Assembly: GCA_030044695.1 (NCBI GenBank) | Contig: JASIDM010000011.1 | Location: 1 to 8,613, forward strand | DNA from: Thermoplasmata archaeon | Lineage (GTDB): Archaea > Thermoplasmatota > Thermoplasmata > Lutacidiplasmatales > UBA184 | DNA: 8,613 nt | Direction: 5' to 3' | Part shown: positions 1 through 7,809 of the stretch, piece by piece | Numbering within the stretch: the first letter of the stretch is position 1 | Layout: each line of letters starts with the position of its first letter | Translations under genes and position numbers: made by a program | Notes under the pieces: model-generated | What the model was told of the DNA's origin: nothing | Database searches by the model: none | What the model saw: only the letters and a program-made list of their open reading frames with translations

Positions 1-71
1 GACTGATCGTGCCTGGAGGTCAGGCGAACCGACAATTCTCCTCGGGGAGTGTGAAGCTGCTTCGTTCGGCA

Positions 72-851
72 TCAGTAACTCTGTCGTGGTTCGACGCGTG
101 CGACGGAGCCTAACCTCTGCAGGAAGCTTCGCACCTCGGCGGCAGTGAGATCCTGTCGGAACCTGACGGCCCGACCGGACAGGATTGGGGCTCCGACTGT
201 GTGGTAGTCAGCACCTGTGAGCCGCTCTCGTCGAACGCTTCTTAGCTCGACCCAGCCCCCTCCGCTTAGCACAATCTCCGCCCAGAAGGCAAAATCGCTC
301 GGCGAAAATCTTGCCCGAAGACCATACAACTCAAACCCACGCCTTCCCCCGCGCTGCAAGGACTCTGCCTTAAGCCGAAGGTCGACCCGAACCTCCGCAC
401 AATCCCGCGGTTCGTCGCTGTAGATCCCGTGTACCGCGACAGCCGACCATGGATACTCTCGAACCCCGGTCAGTTCCTGTCCGCGGATGAGTGAGGAGAC
501 CTTCTCCTCGACAGCCTCAATCCCAAGGTTGCCGCGCAGCGTCGAGACTCTGACACCCTGCCGCGCGAGTACCATGCAACGACTCTTCCGCTCTGCGATA
601 GAGTTGGCGAGAGCAAGCCCTCCCATGAGAACCAACACCGCTGACAACAGAAGCGGGGCGAGGAGCACAGACGAATCCGGGGTCTTCCAGCTCGCATGCG
701 TGGCAACTCCTTCCATGAGCACTAGTCCTGCAAGTGCGAAGCTCGATGCCGCCACGACAGCAAGCAACAGAGCAAGACCGCGCCGAGACGGGATCGTGAA
801 CGCAGTCGCAGGCATTGGCGTGAGCAGGAGGTGGAACGTCGACACAGGCAT
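72..851 (-). CDS. Two-helix membrane protein with cytoplasmic domain, coupled to the giant surface protein (259 aa)
   Basis: I do not recognise the family. The chosen start is the ATG at 851, which overlaps the upstream TAA; a TTG at 878 would add nine residues but has no Shine-Dalgarno and lies within the upstream gene. The stop is TGA at 74-72. Seen: an N-terminal 24 residues ending PSRRG; helix 1 at about 25-46; a short loop (about 47-60); helix 2 at about 61-83; a basic stretch AERKSR (86-91); then about 165 soluble residues. The positive residues put both termini in the cytoplasm. The soluble part reads as alternating strands with a YPW-SAV segment (133-138), an acidic loop, a strand pair around 151-165 and a helix-like SPSDFAFWAEIVL (183-195). 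This resembles bacterial PH-like membrane-flanked domains (DUF304 style), but only loosely, and I would not assign it on that basis. A last helix (about 235-248) ends the protein. Third-position GC is about half, as in the 3' end of the giant gene. Likely a partner, anchor or assembly factor for that protein (inference from overlap). Confidence 0.8.
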   Translation of the reverse strand: MPVSTFHLLLTPMPATAFTIPSRRGLALLLAVVAASSFALAGLVLMEGVATHASWKTPDSSVLLAPLLLSAVLVLMGGLALANSIAERKSRCMVLARQGVRVSTLRGNLGIEAVEEKVSSLIRGQELTGVREYPWSAVAVHGIYSDEPRDCAEVRVDLRLKAESLQRGGRRGFELYGLRARFSPSDFAFWAEIVLSGGGWVELRSVRRERLTGADYHTVGAPILSGRAVRFRQDLTAAEVRSFLQRLGSVARVEPRQSY

Positions 852-853
852 TA
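849..853 (-). promoter_or_regulatory. TAATG stop-start overlap (translational coupling site)
   Basis: On the minus strand the giant gene's stop TAA (853-851) shares its last A with the ATG (851-849) of the downstream membrane-protein gene. A weak AGGT lies 8 bases upstream (863-860), inside the giant gene's coding sequence. Such one-base overlaps usually mean that ribosomes finishing the first gene re-initiate on the second, tying the amounts of the two proteins together. Confidence 0.75.
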
Positions 854-3800
854 GAATATACCTAGGAGCTGGAGGCAATACATGATATCGAACCAGTCAG
901 CAGTCATGTCGCTTGCGTCGGCGATCGCTATAACCGCGAATCCATCAGATCCAACTACGTAGCCCTCTGTCGGGGCGATAACAAGTTCGAGGGCATCGAG
1001 CACGATAGAGAGCGCGTCGGTGATAATCGAGGCGAAGTAATTCCACGGGATGGCCGGGTAGAGGAACAATCCAATTCCCGTGACCGTGAAGCCTATTCCG
1101 ACGTACGTGAGGAAGGGTCCTAGCACGGCCGCCAATCCCTGCGCCGAGGCCCACACAAAGAAGGCGAAGGCAAGGAGTGTCAGGTATAGATCGGTGTAAC
1201 TGAGCGGCGGTTGGATCGAGTGAAGGAACCATTGGAAGAACGCAGAGAGCGAAGAAAATGAAGGTGTCAATCCGGAGAGCAAAGAGGAGATTGCCGAGAC
1301 ACTAGCGGCCAGAATGTTGGCAGGTTCAGGGAATGAAGATGGGTCTGCTGTGCTTGCTCCCCCGGCCGAGTTGAGGAGCCACTCGAGACTGCTTAGAATT
1401 CCCCACCCAGTCACTTGGCCGTTCGCAGCCGAAGCCATTCGAACATCGGTGGCGTTCTGGCCGTACAGTCCACCCCAGATGTCCGCAAGCAATGCGTCCG
1501 GATTGAACATCCCGACAAAATCTGCTAGGAATGTGCCGAGTTCCGAGTTGAGCGCGCCCACAGCATAGACGAGTGGACTGTCTCCGCTCTCGGCGTAAAC
1601 CCAGGTCTGCCCCTGCGAGAGCATATCCGAGGTGTTCCCAGCGGAGGGGTGCCCCGTTTCATTGACACCCGCCCAGAGCAACGAGACGAGATCCTGGGAC
1701 GACTGTATTGCTCGCTGTTCAATAGCCTCCTGCAGTTGTTCCCAAACCGGATAGCCCATGCTGATGCCGATCTGAACGAGGTGGTTCCGAACTTGGCCAA
1801 GTGACCAGCCCATAGACCACTCGAGGCCCTCCAACCCGGACACCGTCTGACCGGGTAGTTCCTCCAGTCCGTGGGAGATTGTCGACATCGCGGACCCGAC
1901 GGCTCCCGCGAGGTAGGCCTGAGCAGCGGTGGCGACGGACCACTCGACCGAGGCGATATGCCGGACCCCGTTCTTGACGAACCCCGCGACTCCGGTGGGG
2001 GAGTTCCAGACCTCGTCCAAGAATGGGCCGAAGTTCCACTCGTGCACGGCCAGCGCGGGATCGTACTGAGGCGCTGGGTAGGCCCCGTCGCTCGGTACGG
2101 TGTAGTTGGTGAGGACCGCCAGCACGTTCGACGGGAGGTCGAGCGTGGTCAGGGTTCCGGTCACCGAGATGACGTCGTTCGTGACGTTCCCGGTGGCGTT
2201 GAGCACGAGACCCCCGAGCAGGTCCTCCAGCTCGCTGGCGCCTCCGAGCGTGTAGACCGAAGTGCTCGCCGAGACGTTGATCCAGACGACCGACTGGACC
2301 TGCCACGACTCGTTGGCCACTTCGAGCCCGGGGTCCCCGGTGAGTCCACCAAGGGCGGCGGCACTACCCTCGGACTCGTTCCCGGGGGCAAAGACTTGGA
2401 TGTAATCCGGGTCGGACAGAGGGGTGTACTCCTCGAGAACTCGATTCGACCAGTAGCCACCGGAGAAATTGACGCCGGCCGTGTACGGCAGGGCGACGTC
2501 CGAGTCGTTCAGCAACGCCTGACCCAGGGGGGAGTCGAGGAAGATCCCCCTTGGCACGAGGAGGTTGTTGAGGCCAGGGTCGAGCGTGACGGAGTAGGAA
2601 CCGGTCCCCTCGGCGTTCCCGATGCCGGAGACCGTCAGGGGGCTCGAAGTGTTCGTGAGGTTCAAGACAAGGACATCGAAGTCCGGCTCGCCGACGTAGC
2701 GCTTCAGCCCCCACGGGGCGCTGGAAAGGGTTGTCTCGTTCGCGGGGGTGACCAGCAGCGTGTTCGCCTTCGGGGGCTCGGTAACGATCGTGTAGTTGAG
2801 CGCGACGAACCCTTCCCAGTTATCCCCATCGCTGTCGTTCCACAAGTCGAGATCGACGCCGACGTCGTGGCCGAAGTCCGGCAGGTCCGCCTCCTCCCAG
2901 GACGAGATCTCCCAGTACGTGGTCGAGTTCACGACGCTCGCGATGAGGAACGGAGCCCCTGAAGGCGAGTCGGCGTCGAAGATCTGGACGTCCCACGCTA
3001 CGTACTGGCTGGACGAAACGATCGGGATGCTCACGTTGTAGGCGCCGGTCCAGCCAAGGAGGTAGTCGGGGTAGTTGCTCCACTGCCAACTCCCGATAGG
3101 GCAGTTCGCTCCCGCCGAGCAGGGTCCGTAGCCCTGGTAGTAGGTGGTCGTCCCGTTCGGCGAACTGATGGAGATATAGGGAGCCGCGCTGGCACCGCCG
3201 TCGGAGGGGACGGCCCAGTCCTCCCACGCCGAGAGGTTGAGCTGGAAGATCACCGGGCCCAACGGATCGAGCTGGTCGCCGTCGACCAGCCCGTCGTGGC
3301 TGGTGCTGCTGACCAGCGGGTTCGCCCCCCACGACAGCTTCCCCCAGACCGTGACCGTCCGCTCCCCGTCGTAGGTGCCCGTGACCGCTCGCAGCCAGCC
3401 GACCTTCTCCCGCTGGATCAGCGTCTCCAACGCGACCAGGCTCGAATACGACCACAACTGCGTCGCCGCCCAGGGAGCGGAGTCCCCGACCCACTTCTGG
3501 TTGTGGCAGGCGACCCCCTTGCCGAGGCAGGTGAGGTTCGTCGGCTCGCCCGAGATCGACGGGTCGACCGAACAGCTCCCCCCGCCGGGGTCGGTCGACT
3601 GGCAGGACTGCGCGAAGTCGTACGTGCTGTTCTCGTAATAGAAGCGGAAGTCCGTAGCCAGGCTGTTCAGCCGCTTGGTGGTTGTGGAAGAGCTGGCGAG
3701 CCCGAGGTCGAACGTCAGGTTCCACGTGTCGAGCATGTGGCTGCCCGCCGTGTCGATCGTGTTCGGGTTGAGGTCGTACTCCTTCTCGACCAAATCGCCC

Positions 3801-6800
3801 ACCAGGCCGTTCGTCGCGTAGTCCGCCGGGTTCGCCATGACCACGGAGGCGGGGTCGTTCTCGCACGCCTGGGCCGCCGCGCTCGACGGGCTCGCCTCCT
3901 GGCACAGCGGGAGCACCCCGCCCTTGTACGTCGCGTTCGGGCTGAGCGGCACCGTCCAGCCCGCCTCCTTCTCCGCGTCGGTGAGCCCGTCGTCCGAGGT
4001 GCTGTGCAGGTACGGGAACGAGCCCTGCCGGGACGCGCTCTCGTTGCTCTCGACCGACTTGCCCTTGACCTTCTTCTCGTAGGTGTAGTTCGCGACGATT
4101 TTGTACGTGTAGCTCGCGTCCGGCGCCAGCGTGGCCATCTCCGAACTGAGATTGAGCAGGTTCGTCCCGCCACTCTGGTTCTTGGGGTTCACGACGTTCT
4201 CCACCACCTGATCGGGGGCGAAGGGGACCACGAGCCGATCGGAAGGGTTCCAGACCTCTACGTAACCTCCGACCAGCGTGTGGGTCCCGGCCCCCAGCGT
4301 GGAGTTGATCGGCGTATCCCAGCCGAAGTCCGCACCACCTCCCACTCCGGTCACGGAGTCGTACGGCAGACCGGTCTCCCACACGTACGGCAGCGTGGGG
4401 TCGGTGTCGAACGCCGGGTCCTGGGCCGTCTGGAACGCCTCCCCGACGATCTGGTCCTCCTCCACCAGGCAGCCGTCCTGCCACGAGACCCCGAAGGTCG
4501 CGTTGTAGGCGACCATCGGCTCGAGGCCGTGGAGCTCCAATGAGTACACCCAGTTCCCGTTGGCCGCCCGGGTCGGATGGATCCCCGTGATCGTCCAGTT
4601 GATCGGCGTCCCGACCTCGTAGTACGTGAGGAACCCCAGGTCGTCCGCCGTCGCGTTCCAGGTGACGTTCACCGTGGAGGCGTTCAGGGAGGTGTACGGG
4701 GCGCCCGAGGCGTTGGAGATGGAGACCGTGGGGACGTACGAGCTCAGGGTGAACGTGCACGCGGCGTCGGCCGTCTGGGCGGGCGCTACGCCGTTCTCAC
4801 TCTCCGCGAACGAGTCGTTGCGCAAGCCTGGTGAAGTACCCTGCCCGACCCGACTCGTCGCGGCGACACTGACCGTGTACTGCTGGTTCACGGCGGAAGA
4901 CTCGGGCAGGGTGTAGGCGCCGTCGATCTCGTCGGTCGAGGTCAACCAGCTCTGCGTGCCGGAGGCGTTGCTCAGCGACCCCTGGACGGTGGTCGGTAAC
5001 GTGCTGTTGAACTGCATGGTCAGTTGGGCGTCAGTATGCTCCGAGTTGAAGGCCGCCGTAACGAAGCTATTGCCCGGCACGACGGTCAGGGATGTCGCGA
5101 ACGTGCCGGAGAGGGCCATCGTGGGCAGGGTCGGGGACGCCGGGTCGATCGTCTCGTTCGTGTCCTTCCCGGTGCAGGGGTCGTCGAGCGTCTCGATCTC
5201 GCTCGTCTGGGCCGCGAACGTCGCGTGCCAGTAGTAGGTCTGGTACTCGGAGAGGTTGTAAGCCCAGACCTCGGGCCAGGAGGTCGTTCCGTTGAACGGG
5301 TGGACCGTCCCGTTGTCGAGCGAGACGTTCTCCCAGGTCTTCGTCACCGTCGTGACCGTCGAGTAGAAGAACTTCTTCACCGGCCCGTCCGGCTCGCACT
5401 CCCCTTCGATGTAGCTGCTCGACCTCCAGGTGGGGAGCGTGTCGGTCACGGCGAGCTCGTAGGCAGTGGGGCTGTACGGCGTCGGCGTAACGGTCACCGA
5501 CGCCGTCTCGCTGTCGACCGTCTTCGAGGCGGTCTCGGGCTGAGGAAGCGAGGCGGCGGGGACCGCCTGGGCGTAGGGGCTGAAGTCGGTGACCGCGCTC
5601 AGCGGAGATGTCGGGACGGACACGCCCTCGGCTTCCAACGCCCAGTCGAGGTAGATCGCGAGGTAGGTGTTCGGGACCTCGATCCCCGATACCTCAAGGA
5701 TCGGCGAGTCCGCTGAACTTGGATCGAGGCGGCTCGAGCAGGATGGGCTCCCAGTCGTCGCCAGCGGGACGTGCGTGATGTTCTGGTACAGGTCGATCCC
5801 GGTGAGGTTCTGGGCCGCGCACAGGTCCCCGGAGCTCAGGTTCTGGTCGATGGACGCGGCGAGCGAGGAGGTGGTGTGCAGGAACGAAGCGAGTCCCGAG
5901 GCGGAGGTGACGGGGTCGGAGAAGTCCCAGGCGCCGAGCGATTGGGCCAGGATCTGCTCGGTGACGTTGAGCGAGGTGTTGGCGGGCAGATAGCCCCCGG
6001 TGTACGCGAGGGCTCCCGTGGAGTTGGGTGGCTCCGACGGCCAGAGAAGCAGCGGCCGGGCGAACGCATCGACCGCGATCGTGGCCGCCCCCACGGGGAA
6101 GGTGCCGTTCTGCGCCACACTGTCGATCGACTCCGGCGGGGAGGCCGGAAGGCCGTCGGCCTCGTACGTCGCCTCCTCGACCGTTCCCGGCCCGAAGTCC
6201 GGGTCGAGCCACGCCGCGTAGACGAGCCCGCTCGGCCCGGTCGTGAGCACGGGATCCAGCGTCGTGCCGTTGATGGGACCCGAGAGGTACGGGCCCTGCC
6301 AACTCCCGCCACCATTCCCCGAACCCTCGGTGACGGGAACGACCTGGCCGTCGGCGTACGAGGTGTAGAGCAGCGTCAGCTCCGACCCTACGGTCGCGAG
6401 GGAGAGCTGCCCCGGGACCCCTCCGAGGTCGCCGAGCAGGGTCTGCCCCTCGGTGTCGTCCCCGGTCGGGGCCGGGAGCGGAACGAAGCTGCCGATCGGC
6501 TCGGGTGTCGAGAAGGTCGCCCCGTTCGTGCTGTTGGCCCCCTCGAGCTGGTCCGCCCCGTTGACCGAGAAGACGATGAACTCACCGAAGACGCCCCCTT
6601 CGGGGGCGAGAGCCACCGCGGCGGAGACGACGTTCGTGGCGTTGGCGCCGGTCGGGACGAGATCCGGTGCCCCGAGGAGGGTCCCGGAGGACGTTACGGT
6701 CGCGACGGTCACGTTCTGACCGGCGATCGTGGCGACGGCGAGCTCCGAGGGGTCGGTCGCGATCGAGGCGAGCTGGCCCGCGATCGAAGGGCCGAACGCC

Positions 6801-7501
6801 ACCCACGCCTGCCGGGCCGACGACCACGTGAAGAGGTCGGTCTCGCCGCCCGAGGTCGCGGCCACGATCAGCTCCGAACCCAGACTCGCCACCTTCAGGG
6901 CGGTCACCGACGAGGGGAACGTCGCCACCGGGGAGTAGTTGGACCAGGCGATGGGTAGGTCGCCGCAGCCAGCTCCGCAGCTCCCATTCTCGGCGATGAG
7001 CGCGGCGTCGGTCGGGTTGTAGCTCGCCACCTCGAACCCGACGGACGAGCCCGATCCGTTGACGGACGCCGAGGCGTTCACCACCGCGTAGCTGGCCGCC
7101 GACCCGGGGAACGGGATCGCGGAGACGAGCGCGACGCCGCCCGCGCTCGACACGTTGGCTGGGGCGGGGAACAGCGCCGCGGGGAGAACGTACGGGTAGA
7201 CGACCGTGCCGGTGGTGTTGTTGGAGCCATCCGAGCCGCCTCCTCCCCCGGAACCTTCGGCGGCCACCGGATGGGCTTGATAGGTAAGAGCCATGAGCCC
7301 GGCGCAGAGGATCGCCAGCGCCACGCCCCTGCCGGACGACCACCGGCTACGATGTCGGGGCCAAGACCTCAGTTCGGGCGATCCGATCGCGTGCCCAACC
7401 GTGGGAGACGGATGGCTCCGGCGTGGTGCACGTGAGGGCGGCTCGGTCGTCCCGACCGACGAGAGTACCGCGTCGCTCGTCGCCGCCTCCGGGTCGGCCA
7501 C
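851..7501 (-). CDS. Giant membrane-anchored multidomain surface glycoprotein (2216 aa)
   Basis: GTG start with Shine-Dalgarno, TAA stop; no named family recognised for the whole protein. Seen by rough residue position: an Arg/Pro/Ser-rich leader 1-58; a hydrophobic segment 59-77 ending VAA (79-81), read as a signal peptide; a Gly/Ser linker 82-94; and, at about 100-500, a BNR/sialidase-like propeller region with Asp-box-like STNGATF (324-330) and SGNGGGSW (394-401). Beta-rich stretches follow, then a fibronectin-III-like module about 925-1040 (W948, Y999). Degenerate Asp-rich calcium motifs lie at 1171 (DGLTDAEKEAGW), 1250-1260 (DTAGSHMLDTW), 1403 (DGLVDGDQLDP) and 1556 (DSDGDNW), the last at the end of a C2-like segment (about 1490-1570). 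From about 1819 the protein becomes helical and Trp/Leu-rich, then shows two membrane helices (about 2105-2125 and 2129-2150) and an amphipathic helix (about 2157-2177). About 60 N-X-S/T sequons, only three after residue 1830, and scattered Cys pairs point to a glycosylated extracellular body. Likely role: surface, adhesion or S-layer-associated protein (inference). Third-position GC drops sharply after about residue 1880. Overlaps the next gene as TAATG. Confidence 0.9.
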   Translation of the reverse strand: MADPEAATSDAVLSSVGTTEPPSRAPRRSHPSPTVGHAIGSPELRSWPRHRSRWSSGRGVALAILCAGLMALTYQAHPVAAEGSGGGGGSDGSNNTTGTVVYPYVLPAALFPAPANVSSAGGVALVSAIPFPGSAASYAVVNASASVNGSGSSVGFEVASYNPTDAALIAENGSCGAGCGDLPIAWSNYSPVATFPSSVTALKVASLGSELIVAATSGGETDLFTWSSARQAWVAFGPSIAGQLASIATDPSELAVATIAGQNVTVATVTSSGTLLGAPDLVPTGANATNVVSAAVALAPEGGVFGEFIVFSVNGADQLEGANSTNGATFSTPEPIGSFVPLPAPTGDDTEGQTLLGDLGGVPGQLSLATVGSELTLLYTSYADGQVVPVTEGSGNGGGSWQGPYLSGPINGTTLDPVLTTGPSGLVYAAWLDPDFGPGTVEEATYEADGLPASPPESIDSVAQNGTFPVGAATIAVDAFARPLLLWPSEPPNSTGALAYTGGYLPANTSLNVTEQILAQSLGAWDFSDPVTSASGLASFLHTTSSLAASIDQNLSSGDLCAAQNLTGIDLYQNITHVPLATTGSPSCSSRLDPSSADSPILEVSGIEVPNTYLAIYLDWALEAEGVSVPTSPLSAVTDFSPYAQAVPAASLPQPETASKTVDSETASVTVTPTPYSPTAYELAVTDTLPTWRSSSYIEGECEPDGPVKKFFYSTVTTVTKTWENVSLDNGTVHPFNGTTSWPEVWAYNLSEYQTYYWHATFAAQTSEIETLDDPCTGKDTNETIDPASPTLPTMALSGTFATSLTVVPGNSFVTAAFNSEHTDAQLTMQFNSTLPTTVQGSLSNASGTQSWLTSTDEIDGAYTLPESSAVNQQYTVSVAATSRVGQGTSPGLRNDSFAESENGVAPAQTADAACTFTLSSYVPTVSISNASGAPYTSLNASTVNVTWNATADDLGFLTYYEVGTPINWTITGIHPTRAANGNWVYSLELHGLEPMVAYNATFGVSWQDGCLVEEDQIVGEAFQTAQDPAFDTDPTLPYVWETGLPYDSVTGVGGGADFGWDTPINSTLGAGTHTLVGGYVEVWNPSDRLVVPFAPDQVVENVVNPKNQSGGTNLLNLSSEMATLAPDASYTYKIVANYTYEKKVKGKSVESNESASRQGSFPYLHSTSDDGLTDAEKEAGWTVPLSPNATYKGGVLPLCQEASPSSAAAQACENDPASVVMANPADYATNGLVGDLVEKEYDLNPNTIDTAGSHMLDTWNLTFDLGLASSSTTTKRLNSLATDFRFYYENSTYDFAQSCQSTDPGGGSCSVDPSISGEPTNLTCLGKGVACHNQKWVGDSAPWAATQLWSYSSLVALETLIQREKVGWLRAVTGTYDGERTVTVWGKLSWGANPLVSSTSHDGLVDGDQLDPLGPVIFQLNLSAWEDWAVPSDGGASAAPYISISSPNGTTTYYQGYGPCSAGANCPIGSWQWSNYPDYLLGWTGAYNVSIPIVSSSQYVAWDVQIFDADSPSGAPFLIASVVNSTTYWEISSWEEADLPDFGHDVGVDLDLWNDSDGDNWEGFVALNYTIVTEPPKANTLLVTPANETTLSSAPWGLKRYVGEPDFDVLVLNLTNTSSPLTVSGIGNAEGTGSYSVTLDPGLNNLLVPRGIFLDSPLGQALLNDSDVALPYTAGVNFSGGYWSNRVLEEYTPLSDPDYIQVFAPGNESEGSAAALGGLTGDPGLEVANESWQVQSVVWINVSASTSVYTLGGASELEDLLGGLVLNATGNVTNDVISVTGTLTTLDLPSNVLAVLTNYTVPSDGAYPAPQYDPALAVHEWNFGPFLDEVWNSPTGVAGFVKNGVRHIASVEWSVATAAQAYLAGAVGSAMSTISHGLEELPGQTVSGLEGLEWSMGWSLGQVRNHLVQIGISMGYPVWEQLQEAIEQRAIQSSQDLVSLLWAGVNETGHPSAGNTSDMLSQGQTWVYAESGDSPLVYAVGALNSELGTFLADFVGMFNPDALLADIWGGLYGQNATDVRMASAANGQVTGWGILSSLEWLLNSAGGASTADPSSFPEPANILAASVSAISSLLSGLTPSFSSLSAFFQWFLHSIQPPLSYTDLYLTLLAFAFFVWASAQGLAAVLGPFLTYVGIGFTVTGIGLFLYPAIPWNYFASIITDALSIVLDALELVIAPTEGYVVGSDGFAVIAIADASDMTADWFDIMYCLQLLGIF

Positions 7502-7505
7502 GCCC

Positions 7506-7510
7506 CCTCC
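7506..7510 (-). promoter_or_regulatory. Shine-Dalgarno sequence deciding the GTG start of the giant gene
   Basis: On the minus strand the bases before the start read CGAGGGAGGGGGC then GTG. The GGAGG core (7510-7506) leaves 4 bases to the GTG at 7501-7499; an overlapping GAGGG would leave 7. This purine-rich run, together with the lack of any start codon further upstream in frame, supports 7501 as the start. Confidence 0.65.
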
Positions 7511-7701
7511 CTCGGGAGTCGCAGGGGCCCCGGCACCCCTGTTCTCCCGCGGGAGGGGATGACCTGCCGGTAGAAAGACCTGCTGGGTCCGGTGAGGTTG
7601 ACCGGAACTCCAGGAAACACCTGCGAACTCCGTGCTCAGTTACCCTACTGGAGGGCATGCCACCGGTCACGATGCATCGGGAGGAGTCGAGACCGGTCGC
7701 C

Positions 7702-7717
7702 CTCGAACGCGTTCGAG
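7702..7717. repeat. Perfect 16-base palindrome, possible operator
   Basis: CTCGAACGCGTTCGAG is identical to its reverse complement over all 16 bases; the flanking bases (c at 7701, a at 7718) break the symmetry. It lies about 200 bases upstream of the giant gene's GTG, within the only long non-coding gap of the window. A symmetric site of this length is typical of a dimeric DNA-binding regulator, but the distance from the start is large and no regulator gene is visible here. It could also form a hairpin in RNA, although with no spare bases the loop would consume part of the stem. The palindrome is a fact; its function is inference. Confidence 0.45.
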
Positions 7718-7809
7718 ATGGTCTGCTGTGCGGCACGCCACCCACGGGGCCAGGAGTTCAAGGACCCTCAGGGGCTCGAACCGTCCAGTCGGCCGACGAC
7801 TCGCACCGT

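Noticed and set aside
38..49. Hairpin CTCC-TCGG-GGAG after the small gene as a terminator
   Set aside because: Four-base stem with no T-run on the minus strand; too weak, and archaeal termination depends mainly on T-rich stretches.
851..878. TTG at 878 as start of the small membrane-protein gene
   Set aside because: No ribosome-binding sequence before it, and it lies inside the upstream gene. The ATG at 851 gives the classic TAATG overlap.
1871..2962. Plus-strand open frame of 363 codons; similar ones at 5771-6958 and 5024-5716
   Set aside because: Same shadow pattern: basic, low-complexity translations opposite a well-supported gene, with no Shine-Dalgarno I would trust.
3296..4543. Long plus-strand open frame (415 codons) antisense to the giant gene
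   Set aside because: It is Arg/Val/Gly-rich, has no domain or membrane pattern, and is the expected stop-poor antisense frame of a GC-rich gene. The minus-strand product has signal peptide, sequons and domains.
2820..4760. Minus-strand open frame of 646 codons in another frame of the giant gene
   Set aside because: Pro/Arg/Gly/His-rich shadow of the real frame; no break in the real frame that would call for a frameshift product.
6100..6600. Functional sialidase in the propeller region
   Set aside because: Only Asp-box-like motifs are seen; I do not see the arginine triad or the Tyr/Glu nucleophile arrangement needed for catalysis.
7760..7785. tRNA-like B box (GGTTCGAGCCC) on the minus strand
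   Set aside because: Only two of the five T-stem base pairs next to the loop hold consistently, and no matching acceptor or anticodon arm is found at the right distance.
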